Shown: one piece after another, positions 1 to 11,829 of the stretch
Layout: each line of letters starts with the position of its first letter
How positions within the stretch are numbered: the stretch's first letter is position 1
Source of the DNA: Isoetes taiwanensis
Taxonomy: Eukaryota; Streptophyta; Lycopodiopsida; Isoetales; Isoetaceae
Assembly (NCBI GenBank): GCA_021234155.1
Contig: JAJEKV010000030.1
Span: 2,565,842-2,629,841, forward strand
DNA length: 64,000 nucleotides
Direction of reading: 5' to 3'
Notes under the pieces: generated by a model
Told to the model about the DNA's origin: nothing
The model's input: the letters and a program-made list of their open reading frames with translations, nothing else
Database searches by the model: none
Program-made: the position numbers and the translations under genes

Positions 1-239
1 CGGTGACCCAAAAAGGAAGTTTGAAATTTGACTTGAACTCTGTCACATTGAATTTAGGGCCCCCCATTACTTCCATGTCCCTTCCTTAAGAACCGCCTCG
101 CTCATATATGATCTTCAAGGACAAAATGGATCTACAACCGGCCGAAGGGCCTGGACAGTAGACCACGAAGCCCCTACCAAAGAATCTTCCAAATACCATG
201 ATCCCTACTTGATACGTAGATACCAGAGCTTTCAGCATG

Positions 240-1260
240 GCCATTTCTTCAAGTGAGAGGAGGCGATCCCGACTGCCGGGCGTATCCCAGCAATGGGCCA
301 CCTGATGCGGAACAGAGGTCCCAGGCGAGGGAGCAGAGAAAGAGAGAAAGAGGAATGATCAAAATGGGCAACGAAGAGGGCAACCAACAATCGAGAGTAA
401 CTGAAGTTTGGGCCTGCTTAGTTGAGTAATGGTGAGAGGGAAATGTGGGTGCAAACAGCGCGCTCATCAAATTAAGAAGAAGACCTTAAGGCATATCAAG
501 AAGTAATGGGCCAAGAGCCACCGAGAAAAGGAAGTGAGAAAGAGGCAAGAGAGGAGCCGAAAGACAACACAAGTCAAGAAGAGGAAGGCGGGCGGGCATA
601 AGGCGGGCAAAAGGGAATGGCCAGTGGAGGGTTGAGCGGTAAGGGGTTTAGTCATCACCCAGCCATCGTGCATGCACCCCGCCTCCACCGACGATTCAGA
701 TGAGACTACGTCCCCAAACACCGGTGGGGCAAGTTTCTTCAAACCCCCAGCTAGGGAGCAGTAGTACCCGAAAGGGAGCAAGACAAAATCGGCCCCACCC
801 TACCCAACGGGATAAAGTCAGCACCTAAAATGCCAACGGAGAGTATATGTGACAGACCTCAGAAAGGTCTATCAAAAGAAGATGAGGGAATATAACGCCT
901 TCATGGCGGAAGTGGGAGTGTGGCTATAACGATACTATCAAGAGAAACGAAAATGACTCATCGAGGGCGGACATCCGACAAAGAGCGACTCAAACCGCCA
1001 CCACCGAAGCCCAAGGTTCCTAGAGCACCGGAAGAAGCGACCGACGGGAAGGAGACGAGAGGAGAGCTCTCAAGGAGATCCGGCACTTCAAAAGCGGATT
1101 CACGGGTTTTGATCCCCAAGACCGCGCCTAGTCCGAGAAGTTATGCAAGAGCACAACACAGATATGAGGGTGGCCAAGGAAATGTTGTTGTGCCCTCAGA
1201 GGCAGCAGAGCGAGAAACTGAGTGCGACGCCGAAGATTCGACGGCTGCATAATAGTTCAG
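240..1260. other. T-poor, purine-rich tract without a recognised gene
   Basis: The + strand here is rich in A and G and poor in T, while the sequence after 1300 has ordinary composition. Stop codons on the opposite strand need T on this strand, so open frames on the - strand (for example 249-470 and 467-781) and the + frame at 920-1252 are expected by composition alone. The predicted peptides show no domain I recognise. The same bias returns at 3560-4300 and 4560-11250, so these may be parts of related elements. Confidence 0.4.
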
Positions 1261-3559
1261 CGAAAGAGGGTCACACTTATGAACCAAGACATGCATCTTG
1301 CTAGTCATATAAAGGGAGAACGCCCTTAAACATTTTTGTTAATATAAAGAAATTTTTGGTTAAATAATATGTTTAATCTTTGCTAATTAGGTTAAGATAT
1401 TGAATTGGCTTTTGTTTTGATTAAATTGGACTTTTTGAGCAAAATTGAGATGATGTCTCCTACGTCAGCGCCCGGGGCGAGGAAAATGAACTTTAATTTT
1501 CAAGAGCGTGTGAGACCATGCTAAAAAATGCCCAAACTGACTCCAAATTGATCAAATAAGGGGTCAATTTTGCCTAACTTTCGAGTCGGTAGAAATTAGG
1601 ATCCTTAGATCACCCAAATTAGACAACTTTAGCCCATCTAGCCAATGTGTCTCACACCGCGGCGCCCGGCGCAAAAATGAACTTTTTCATTATCGGTCCG
1701 GGGCAGCGTTTGTGGACTCTCCCGTATTTTCTTCACCATGCCATTATGCTATCCAATGATCCCTAGTCGCTGTAAATGGTTTAATAGTTGACTTTAGCAT
1801 GCTCAAACCCTAAAAGTAGTCTTCAAATTCCTTTTATTTGCACTTAATAGATCGAATCGGCCCAATCACAAGAAATTTATCATCCAAAATTAGTTTTCCT
1901 TTTTCTATGAATAGTCCCCATTTCCACTTATCAAATTTGCCAAGTTTCAAGTTTCGAACGTTTAGGCGATCTTCCATCTCACCCAGGCGCCTCGTGACGG
2001 TTTGCTAGTCTTCTTGGATCAATGGCCACCGCTGACTTCAGCGATGGTGGCTGCCTGCCGCTGAGGTAGGTCGACATGTCACCCATATCTTCCAGTCTTT
2101 GGGAGTAAAATAGATGCCGTCCAAGCCACTCTCCTAATGCAACTCAAAGAGGCAAGTTTTAGCAGAATTCCCGTTAGGGTAGGACCTCCTAATGCAGCCC
2201 CTGCATAGGGTATTTTTGTTCCCCGCCCATCCTTCATGTTTTGGGATGTTCAACATTGCTATGGAACATTTGACAACAAGGCATGAGAGCTGCCAGATTA
2301 CACATGGTCCCGAAGGGGCCAGATGTGAGATCAAGTATTTTCCTACACCCGGCCGCCTTAGCCATTTTCCTTTCCCATCGTGCCGGAAACCCAATCTGGG
2401 AAACCCTTATTCTCCCATGGAAGTAGAATCCATAGCAGCCCTCAGCAATAGAAAGCAGATGCTTTTGCGCACTGCGCTAAAGAGCAAGAAGGAAGAGAAG
2501 AAGAAGAGGAGCTCTGACGGACGAAGAGCACACTAGAGCCCTCGACCGAGGAAGAAATCCAGGCAGCGTAAGAGGAGCCGGCCAACTCGAGCGGAGCTGC
2601 ACCGCCGTAGTCGCCTCACTTGGGCTAGGCATCACAAAGCCTAGCCCCATCATCATCAACCCGAGAGGAGTATCTACTCTCAATGACATCCGAACCCTTC
2701 CAATGCAGAGAACGAAGTTCCGGGATTGACGCAGCTACCCACCCAACGGCCGGCAACCGACTTGATGATCACCGTGAGTCTCTGCACTTCAATTAGAATC
2801 GTGGAAGCCGACACCTGGGCCGTGGAGTCGATTCTACATCCAGCTCACGCAAATACAAGACAAAGGTTACTAAGGGAGGCCGAGAATTGCCATCCTAAGA
2901 GGAGTCTTCGCCATTCAGAAATCCGATGGGGATCGAGGCAAGACCACAAGCATCTTGATGCCAAGCTCCCGACACCACCGCGAAGAGGGAGCAACGTGAC
3001 ATCAGCAGTCGACCCACACCGCATCACTCGAACCCGGATCGAGGAGGCCCAATTTGAAGATGGTCAGAGGCCAAGCAAGAGAATCTTCACCGGCCACGAA
3101 CACGTCAATCGAGGTACTACCCCGCCTGGCCGATTTGGCACAGCGGCGATACAACGCAAACGCACGGTGAAGAAGGAAAGTGTCTGCGCTGACAGTGAAA
3201 TTCGTGCTCTTAGTACACTGCTCACTGAGCAATTTGAAAGAGAGCAACGGGCACTGACATCTCTGACTACTGCGGCTCCCAAATGACTGTGAAGACGAGC
3301 GGTAAATCAGGCCTGCAATCACTGAAGAAGGAGAGTTGGTGTCAGCTTTGGTATGGATCAACTGTCAAATGTAGAACTTGTACTTTTCTGTAGAACGCCC
3401 AAGTTAAGAAAAGTTCTGAGACAACGATCTTACCAAGCGATTTCAAAAGAATAGCGACCTCGATCCCAAGATTTCCGTATTGGATTACATATATATTACA
3501 AATATAATTTCTTTATATCAAATGAGCCTGTTGATGTATTTTATCTAATAACCATACCA
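1261..3559. other. No recognised gene; ordinary composition with short internal repeats
   Basis: A TATA-like string (ATATAAAG) lies at 1307-1314. Around 1468-1490 and 1660-1690 a GC-rich string starting CGCCCGG is each time followed by AAAATGAACTTT, a short internal duplication. An open frame of 186 codons is at 2726-3286 and is listed separately. I see no conserved protein domain, terminal repeat or RNA gene. Confidence 0.35.
2726..3286 (+). CDS. Unrecognised 186-codon open reading frame
   Basis: The frame starts ATG-ACG-CAG and ends at a TGA. The product is hydrophilic and rich in Arg, Thr, Glu and His, without transmembrane segments, zinc-binding cysteines or a catalytic signature I can name. 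Its C-terminal third (ALSTLLTEQFEREQRALTSL) could form an amphipathic helix. A retroelement gag leftover is possible but unsupported. It may be chance coding potential in stop-poor DNA, hence the low confidence. Confidence 0.15.
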   Translation: MTQLPTQRPATDLMITVSLCTSIRIVEADTWAVESILHPAHANTRQRLLREAENCHPKRSLRHSEIRWGSRQDHKHLDAKLPTPPRRGSNVTSAVDPHRITRTRIEEAQFEDGQRPSKRIFTGHEHVNRGTTPPGRFGTAAIQRKRTVKKESVCADSEIRALSTLLTEQFEREQRALTSLTTAAPK

Positions 3560-4310
3560 ACATATATAATGCAAGAGAACAAATAAAACCAACTACAGCC
3601 AAGAACTACTTGTGTGGCGCAGCCTGGAACGACAACTGAATTGAGGGAAGCAATGGTATCCACTGATCACCCCGGCAGAGCTCGAGGAAGCATTTAAATC
3701 CAAGGACCCCAGAGGAGGAAGTGTCAAATTTGAGCAGATAAAGGGCTTTCCCGGCCATATTGCCAGAGTTATTCTGAGGCACGCCCCTACCGCTGCTACC
3801 AGAAGAGGAGCAAGAGTTGAGGCCCCTAATCCTCCGACTAAGCCTTTGACTCGATCAACGAGGAAGAGGGCCGGAACTGAAACAAGGGTAACCGGAGGAT
3901 GATGTGACCCAAAGAGGTACAAGACCTCACGTGAAGAAGGTAGATTCCAAATGGGAAACGATAAAGCCTCAGCACCTCGGTAAAGGAAATGCATCGTAGC
4001 TGAGGCTTGGTTCAAAGAAGGAAATTGGTTTAACATGCAACGCTGCAAGTAAATAATAAGGATGGGGGTATGTGGTGGGGCAAACAGCCAACCTCGGGAA
4101 GGAGCAAAGACGTGACGCAGGAAGGGTTATGCCAGCCCTGGCCAAGGTGGGATGCCTGCAGTTCAGAAGCTGCCAGCCATGCCTCACGTCTCCAAGAGAG
4201 CACAAGTCCAATATGAGAAGGGTAAATAGGGAACAAGTCAAATTGAAATATACAGAGGAACTATGAGACCAAGGGCTCAGCCAAAGTATAAGGGAAAGAG
4301 AGCTATATTG
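3560..4310. other. Second T-poor tract without a recognised gene
   Basis: Composition on the + strand is again A/G/C-rich and T-poor. The open frames on the - strand (3593-4048, 3969-4241) and on + (4072-4266) encode no recognisable domain and are best explained by that bias. Confidence 0.35.
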
Positions 4311-4324
4311 AGTAAAGGATGCCT

Positions 4325-4370
4325 ATGCTTCATAGATTGAAAATAAATAATTTCATATACAGGGAGTATT
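4325..4370. repeat. 46-bp repeat, inverted copy at 42867-42912
   Basis: The string from ATGCTTCATAGATTG through GGGAGTATT is found as its reverse complement at 42867-42912 with few differences. It marks a dispersed repeat shared by the left part of the window and the 821-bp-repeat region near 42-45 kb. Its role, such as an element terminus, is unknown. Confidence 0.65.
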
Positions 4371-4707
4371 TCACAAGGCCCCCAAAAATTAACAGTTATC
4401 AGTTTTTCACAACAATATTTACATGAAACCACCTTAATTAAGCAATGATAGTTTGTGGGTTAATATGTTGATTAATCATGAACAGTTATCTAATGTGGTT
4501 TTTATTTATGATGTATTCTGGGAAAGGACTCATGAGAGACACAAAACCGGCCGATATAGATAGGGTTTGTCATTCATCACAAAGAAGAAGATACAATGTG
4601 TAAGAAGAGAGAGGGTAGTTTAACATAGGAACAATATCTGACTACCCCAAAAAGAAAATGTGCTAAGGCATTATAAGAGGGCAATGTCGACAAGTTCTCA
4701 TCGGGAT

Positions 4708-4750
4708 AAAAAACCCCGCCCTTTCGGGTTTTCGAGGAAAACCCTAATGA
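4708..4750. repeat. Hairpin motif, one of four dispersed copies
   Basis: The core GGGTTTTC-GAG-GAAAACCC is an 8-bp perfect inverted repeat around 4727-4745. Related copies sit at 42561-42600, 43826-43870 and 44561-44610, usually followed by CTTAG, CCTAG or CCTAA and one or two AGTAAT-like bases. The inverted structure is kept in 43826-43870 with one T/C change. Function is unknown. Confidence 0.55.
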
Positions 4751-5396
4751 GAAATGGTCGCCACCAACCTCGAATGTGTTGCCTAGAGAACAGAGAAACC
4801 GGACGAGCGCGAAGGCAAACCGAAAGCACGACCCCAAACAACCGCGAAAAAACCCATGTAACAACGAGGATGACGAACTGAACCAGCAGGACCCCCAAAA
4901 GCCATGGAAGAGAGCGTAAATCCTGCAATACCAAAAACTCAAAACACCCGTAGAAGAGTTAGAGAAACAGGCCTAGCCATAAAAAGAATCAGATCAAGAA
5001 AGTTTAAGATATAAGGCATAAAAAATAGACAAAAAAGAGCATAACAAAAAGATAGATGGCCACCGATAAGGTGGAAAGCATCACCCAACCGGTGGAAAAC
5101 ATGATATATAAAGATGCATCACCCTCAAGGTGGAAATAACAAAGATCATTCCGCAGCGAGAAAACACGTAAAATGCCAAGGAAACAAAGAATAAGGAAAA
5201 AGCGACACCCACTGTGTGAAAACAACAAAAAAGGGCAAGTACCAATACTAATACAAATGAAAAGACGCATTGACACCACGCAGCAGGCGGAAGGGAGGGA
5301 AGCCACGATAACTAAGAAAAATGCCGGGCTGGTGGAGAAGACGCCGATAACCGGCCCGAGAAGGGAACTAGCTTATCCTTCGCCCTTTCCCAATGG

Positions 5397-5416
5397 CGAT
5401 CCGATGGCTCTGATCG
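5397..5416 (+). other. 3'-terminal hairpin of Helitron-like unit A
   Basis: The stem is CGATCCGA paired with TCTGATCG (one mismatch) with loop TGGC. It is the counterpart of the perfect hairpin at 11264-11283. The spacer ATGGGATTCT matches that copy, but CTAG is missing and the sequence runs directly into the 5' signature of the next unit. Confidence 0.5.
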
Positions 5417-5486
5417 ATGGGATTCTCGGGAAAGGACTCGCCATGCGAGACACAAAAACCTACCGACTACCAAAGGACTTCTTTAA

Positions 5487-5495
5487 CTATAAAAA
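5487..5495 (+). promoter_or_regulatory. TATA-box-like string near the 5' end of unit B
   Basis: CTATAAAAA sits about 65 bp inside the unit and is followed by a GC-rich stretch (GTGCTCCGCC). Position and sequence would suit a plant Pol II core promoter, but no transcript or downstream gene supports it. Confidence 0.18.
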
Positions 5496-8283
5496 CCCGT
5501 GCTCCGCCAAAACCTCCGTGTGTTGAGTAGGGGGTCGGGCTACATAGCGAGAGAGTGAGAAGAAGAGGAGCCAACGACCGCGGGCGCGCTAAAGATCATG
5601 TGGAACTCCCCGAAAGCAAAATTACCGAAGCCCTCCGCGACGAGCCGAATGAGTACCCATATCGGGATGGATCTGCCGATAGCAAGAAGACACTCCCGCC
5701 ACCACCCCCAAGCAGTCGGATAGGATAAAGGACGCAAAAGAAGAAGGGAGAGGAACGAAAAAGAGGGGTCACCGGATGGAGGATCGAGGAGATGACAAGA
5801 ACCGGTAGAAATCAGACGCTGAAGGATAGTGACAGGGCATGCAAAACGAAGGCAAGCGGGCTAAAGAAATCGTGATGACCGGGCAAGTTGGTCACGCTTT
5901 TGAATGACGTAATAAGAAGATCCACATGCGATAAGGAAAAAGAAAGATCACGCCAATTGAGGGCAAGGGTGGCCTCCAGATGCAAAAAGCCGGAAAGGAA
6001 ACTATAAACGATAAAGAAAGGGCCGAGGGAAAAGAAGCCGCAGGATGCCCAAAGTGGAGAATAATCGAAATAACATGCCGAGGTGAGAGGAAGAAAGGTA
6101 CAAGGAGGGCGAAATGGACTAAAGATAGACTCGACGAAGCCAACGAGGGTAAAGGTAAAATGCATGAGAGGGAAGGTTGAAAAGTTGATGAAAAGGATAT
6201 GGTCTGCCGAGGCTGAAGAAATGGAGGAGGTCGACATCCGAGGATGAAAGAGAGGCAAAAAAAGGCCGCAGAACAACAAAAGGAGAAGCCGGAAGATAAG
6301 GAACAAAGATGTAGACGCGACCAAGCAACAAAAGCGGAATATAAAATAAATAAGCCAAAAGAGTAGATGGGGCATTAGAGGAAAAACCAAAGGCAAAGTC
6401 GCAAAGAAAAAGGGAACTCCCCGGGGTGAGCGTTTGAAGTAGTCATTACAACAACATAAAACCATGTTAACGCCATTCAAATTGACAACTAAAAACATAA
6501 AGAGCTACATGATGCCATTACATCCCTAAGCAAAGGTTGCCGAAAAGATGTGGGCGTAAGAACCACCAAGCAGGATAATGAGCATGACACGCGCGCACGC
6601 ATGGTGCAAAAACACGGGAACTAAAGAAGGTGGAGGAAAACAAAATTATTAAAGAGGCGCCTAATCATAGGTAAAAGCATCAGCGCTGACACGGCAGGCG
6701 GAAATGGAAGAAACCAAAATGTTTTTATTAATGATCAAAACCCAATACAAATGATAGAGCGTAACAACTAAAACGGGCTCAAGAAGACCAAGGCCGAGGC
6801 AACACAAAGGAGAAAGGGGCCGAATGCTAAGGTGGTGGAGGAACGCCCAACAAAGGAGTAGGATTGAGAGGCACAAATTGAGAAAAATAAGGGTTGGAAA
6901 GGGGAGGAATGGCATTATGAGAGAACGGGCTAATTTAAAAACAATTGTCGGCAGGTGGCTTAAAACGCACCAACAAAAAAGTACAACTAAGGGTAGAGGA
7001 ATTCAAGTGGGGAAGAAGGTAAAGAGAAGCAGAGGAAGGGTATGGCTTAAGGGCTTGTGAAGAAGATAGACGCTTTCTCCGGCTTAATTTCTTAGCCCGA
7101 TGCAAGCTTGGACCAAGAAAAATGCAAACTAGGGGACTCACTAAAGTGCAAGGCTTACGCCATAACCATGTTGATCAGCAATAAGAACAAATTTCATCTC
7201 CCGATCCGCCAAACGCTTACCTTCCTCTACCATCCGGCAAAGACATCATCCGAATGGCAACCCCCCAACATAGCAAGACGCCATGAATCCATCGAAAACG
7301 AAAGTGTCCATAGCGACGCAAAACTCGTGAGGTAATGCCGCATGGAGTCACGGTCAAAAGAAGGAGTAGGACGCGCGGCCCGCTCCCGAATATCCTGTTG
7401 GAGATGCTCAAGCTGCGTATGAACCGACAATTGTTGTGCCATCGAAGTCTGGAGAGCCTGGAGCGTAGCCCGTTGCTGCTGAAGCTCATGTAGCAGCTGA
7501 GTGAACTCAGGAGAAACAGCGGGAAGACACAAAGGGCCAGGTTTTAAAAAATGCATGCGAAAGAGAAGAAAACAGAGGAGCCACTTGAGTAGGAGATACA
7601 GAAAAAGCGGGACCAACGGGAGAAGAGGAAGGAGCAGCAAAGGTTGAGGGGGACCAAAAGGAAAAAGTAGATGCGACAGAAATCGGGGAAGCAGGAGGAG
7701 AAAGGGAACCAGGGTCCGAAGAGTCAGGCTCGAGTGAAAGGGAAGCTTCAAGATTGACGCCGAGTACCCAAGAATAAGGAAAGCAATCGGGCGGGCGGAG
7801 AAAGTTTACCGAAGAAGAGCCGTAAGTGCTTATGGCGAGGGACGATCACCAATGACCGAAAAAAGGAAGGACATTAAAAAACAAGAACAACCGTAAAGAA
7901 AGGCACGCCGCCACAATGAGGAATCGAAGGAATGGGGACGGACGGAAGTCCGTGAACGACGCTAGGACCCCAGCGGAACGCATCAGGGAGCCCGAAAAAA
8001 GAAAAAACAATCACGATAAATAATAAGTAACAAGTAACTGAAATAATATGACCAAGAGAAAAAGCGACCTATGGAACGTAAAAATGCATAGACAGAAAAA
8101 AGATAATGCAATCGGACATATGTTGCCAAAAAACAAGAACCGACAAACGAGATCCCAGGAATGATCAAAATGCCAAAAAAACAAGGAACCCATGACAACG
8201 TACCAAAATTGGGTAAACACAAAAAAACAAAGTATAACCCATCAAATGAAGCCAATAACGCACAAACCGAAATAGAGATCAAA

Positions 8284-9180
8284 ATCACAACATAATATTA
8301 CAAACGAGGAGAAAAAGAATCATAACATAAAAGGACACAGTAGCCCAAATATCGCCACAACCATAGAATAGAGCGAAGCAACAAAAAACCCTGGAAAATA
8401 CAATAGCAAGAAAGAATCCAAACCCCCACGATCCACTTGCATAATAAAAAGAAAGAAGAAGAACAAACCCATAATAATGTGCAAAAATTGGATAAACATG
8501 AAAAGGACAAAAGGCAACTCATGAGATAAATGCCAATAAAACAGAAACGATGATAGCCGTAAAAATCACAACATGATATAAAGCACAACACCAAACGAAA
8601 AAGGAAAAGAATCCTAGAGATGAAAACACAGTAGCCCGAATGGCGCACTTGCATAATAAACAAAAGAAGAAAAACGAACCCATGAAAAGGACAAAAGGCA
8701 ACGCATGAGATAATGCCAATAAAACATAAACCATGATAGACGTAAAAATCACAACATGATATAAACAACAACACCAAACGAAAGAGGTAAAAGAATCCTA
8801 GAGATGAATTAACACAGCAACCCGAATAGGGCGACAACCCCAGAATAGAGCAGAGCCAAAAAAATCCAAACTCATCATGGGAAAATAGCAAGCCAAACCC
8901 ATCATGGAAAAGAACGATAAAAGCGTGTCTATGCACAAACCGAGATAGATATCAAAAGCACAACATGATATGAAGAACCGAGATAGATACCAAAATCACA
9001 ACATGACATTAAGAATAACACAAACGAGGAAAGGTAAAAGAATCGTATCATAAAATGAGACAGTAGCCCGAATATCACCACAACCATAGAATAGAGCGAA
9101 GCATCGAAAAACCATATAAAACACAAGCAAAAAAGAATCCAAACCCACCATGGGAAAATAGTGATAAGAGCGTGTTCTAT
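8284..9180. repeat. Four diverged ~200-bp tandem copies
   Basis: Copies begin near 8284, 8562, 8744 and 8988, each with AAAATCACAACAT followed by an AACAC(C)AAACGA-like string, a run of A/G ending in AAAAGAATC, then an AGCCCGAAT or AGCCCAAAT block. Two copies include ACTTGCATAATAAA. Spacing varies (about 278, 182 and 244 bp), so indels separate the copies. They account for the repeated FISCCDF-like peptide in the - strand frame, which is not a real gene. Confidence 0.6.
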
Positions 9181-11263
9181 ACCAAGAAACCCCATAAGCC
9201 ACTCAAACGAAAAATAGCAAAGAACATAGGAAAAAGAACTCATAACCAAAAAGAAGCACCCTAATACAACCCCTTAAGTACTCTATACAGGAGAAACAAC
9301 AATAAACAAAGAGGCAACCCCCTCAAACACTTATGAACAAGAATAAAATCGAATTCTTATTAAAGATCCAACAAAACGTGAAAAAGAAACATAAGTCACA
9401 TGCGTTATTGCATGTTATTCAGCAGAAAAAGAGGACAGCATGAGGATGCCTAAGGACAGAGCCGAACAATCACGCGAGCAAACCCAAAGATATTGCCGGA
9501 TAAGTTGGGAGGAACTGAGGAGGATACTCCGTCATAATGAGAAAGAATTCTCGCAGTTCAATGGGATGTAAAGAAGAAAAACCCCATAACAAAATAATAT
9601 CGCCCAAAAAACGAGCACGAGCTGGGTTGAGCAATTTATACGCACGGAATACACGACGAACAGAAGGAGTAAAGGAAGCAAAAAAGGCGAAGCGCCCGGA
9701 AGTATTCTGCAGGCCAGTCGATGTCCGCCCGTACAACCTGTAAGGCATTGCTAGCCGCTGGATGTAATGCATTCAGATGCGAAGTATAAAGGTGGTGGAC
9801 AGTCATCGCCATCTCCGAGGCGCAAACGGAGGAAAAAAGCCAGGAGGAAAGATCTGAGCAGTGCAAAGAAGGCAAGGGAACGGCATCGAAGCGAACACAG
9901 AACCAACAGAGGAAGGAAGCGAAAAAAGGAACCAGATCTGAGGAAAGAAAATCGTGGCAGAACAGACTAAAAAGAGCAGCGAAGAAGAACCAGAGGAGCA
10001 GATGAATGGCCAGGGACGCATGCAGCAGCTAGTGAAGGGAAAAACATGCACGAAAAAGAAGGGCAGCCCCAAATCCGATGAAAATAGCTACCCCTAAGAA
10101 TGAAAACCCAAAATACAGCAGAGGAATGGCGAGAATAAAAAAGAAAGCAGCATAAATAGAGCCCTATAAGCGAATCCGCAAGAGAAGGATAGAAATCGAA
10201 GCAGCAGTAGGGCAAAAGTCGAATGGAGCCAAAGAGCGCCTCCAACCCCAGAACATCACCGAAACACCTAGTCGGCCAACAAAGGGAGCAACCCGACACA
10301 CAAAAGAAGAGAGAAAAGGCGACAGGGGAAAGCCAACCAGGATCAAGAAGCCACAGCGATGGGGCAGGGCAAGAAGGAAAGACAAGCAAACGAAGCTTGG
10401 AGATAGCGGAAAAAGCGACCAGAGAGCAAGCAGCTTGAAATCTGGAGCAGCAAATGGAATCAATGCAGGAAAGCAAACTCAAAACAACGGATGGTGAAAA
10501 TCGCTGCCAAGCCTCAAAGCGGAACAAAGAACGAGATAGAAGAAAAATCCAATAAAAAAAAGGGAACCAGAGCAGGAACATAAGAATACCGCAAATCCGA
10601 GCAGCAAAACCCCATCCAAACGAAATCAACATAACTAATCAATCCAAACTCAACCATAAAAACAACGAAGTGGCCAAATGTTTGCAACAAATTAAACAAC
10701 CTGTGAAGCCAGCCACCAAGCAATCCACAATCCACCAGCCGGGCGAACCACAAAACCACATGCGAATACCTCAACAGTAAAACGAAGAAATCGTATAACC
10801 AAACCACATGCACATACCGAAGAAATCGAACAAGATTCAAGGTGATTCAAGGCAATTCAACATGCGGAGACCGCAACCAGCAAAAACAACAGAACAAGAC
10901 CAAACCAGAAGATTAATAGCGATCATGCGAATACAGCGAACAAGAGAATCACGAAAACTACAATAGTGAGAGAAATTCCTCCGGCAAAGACCTCCACCAA
11001 AATACCAACAATGAATTCCAAACATAACGAGCAAGAGGAGAAGAAAGCGTACCTTCCAAAGAAGGGTAAGAAAACTTGCGAAGAAGAATCCGAAGGCGAG
11101 GACGTGGAAACAGGAGCGGAAAGAGAAGCTCCAGAGACGCTCGATCGATCGAAGAGCCATGGGAAGCTACGATAACGAAGAAAATGCTGCTGTGAGAAGA
11201 CGCCGATAACCGGCCTGAGAAGGGAACTAGCCTAATATAGGGGCTCGTCCTTTCCCAGAATGG

Positions 11264-11298
11264 CGATCCGATGGCTCGGATCGATGGGATTCTTCTAG
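11264..11298 (+). other. Helitron-like 3' terminus: hairpin, spacer, CTAG
   Basis: The perfect stem CGATCCGA/TCGGATCG with loop TGGC is followed by ATGGGATTCTT and CTAG, then T. Helitrons of plants typically end in a GC-rich hairpin 10-12 nt before CTRR. Related hairpins are at 5397-5416 and 21679-21698. Confidence 0.6.
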
Positions 11299-11785
11299 TT
11301 TATTATGGCATTTCGCTATCATGGCTATTTATGGTGGTTAGATTGTATGGTTTAATACTATGTCTTTAATAGTGTTTTATTGCTATGTTTTAAGTATATG
11401 ACCTAATTAGTAATGTAGGCAGAAACTAGTAATGATTTTTTCTTTAAATGTTTGTGCAATTTAATGTGGTTGTTTAATGAAGTTAATTGCATCTCTTTAT
11501 ATGAATCAATATTGTTCCATAGAGAAAATAGCTCAATGTTTTATCGAAAAAATTATAGGCTCACTGTTAATGATTTTCCCACCAAGATAACGAAAATTTG
11601 AATCTTTAACCAATTTTATTTTAATCACCAATCGTTGTTGTTTAAACAGTGTAGCACATATTGGTTTATTCAACATCATAACTAGAGAACCATTGCTATT
11701 TATAGGCCATAGATAGTCAGAAAATTTTGCAACAGGTGGTGTTTTTTCCATCAAATTCTTGATGCTTTTGTTCTAAATAATTGTC

Positions 11786-11829
11786 ACAACCATTGGGTCC
11801 AACACATTTAAATTAAAATCCCCCTTAAA
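11786..11829. repeat. Terminal fragment of the 48.6-kb inverted-repeat family
   Basis: ACAACCATTGGGTCCAACAC followed by an A/T-rich string and CCCCTTAAA matches the left inner arm of the element at 48591-49092 almost base for base. The rest of the element is absent, so this is a truncated copy or a recombination footprint. Confidence 0.6.

Larger units (their letters stand above)
4514..5426 (+). mobile_element. Short Helitron-like unit A (non-autonomous)
   Basis: The unit opens with TTCTGGGAAAGGACTC followed by GAGACACAAAA. It closes with an imperfect hairpin at 5397-5416 (CGATCCGA, loop TGGC, TCTGATCG) and the spacer ATGGGATTCT. The same two end signatures bracket the longer unit B that follows immediately, so A and B look like two members of one family arranged head to tail. 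No Rep or helicase coding is visible. The 3' end lacks the CTAG seen in B. Membership of the Helitron class is inferred from the hairpin ends; the exact 5' border is uncertain by a few bases. Confidence 0.45.
5424..11298 (+). mobile_element. Long Helitron-like unit B (non-autonomous, T-poor interior)
   Basis: The unit begins TTCTCGGGAAAGGACTC followed by GAGACACAAAA, matching unit A, and ends with a perfect 8-bp hairpin (11264-11283), an 11-nt spacer and CTAG, with T as the next base. This is the expected plan of a Helitron 3' end inserted between A and T. Just upstream of each hairpin, GAGAAGACGCCGATAACC and GAGAAGGGAACTAGC are shared (5335-5372 and 11196-11231). No replication initiator or helicase is encoded. 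The interior is strongly T-depleted on +, so the long - strand frames (5812-6498, 8298-8936, 9967-10632) are probably meaningless. Four ~200-bp tandem copies lie at 8284-9180. Confidence 0.5.

Noticed and set aside
5812-10632. Long - strand open frames rich in Phe, Leu, Ser and Cys (5812-6498, 8298-8936, 9967-10632)
   Set aside because: The + strand is T-poor here, so the - strand lacks A and therefore stop codons. The peptides are low-complexity, change with tandem repeats and show no domain.
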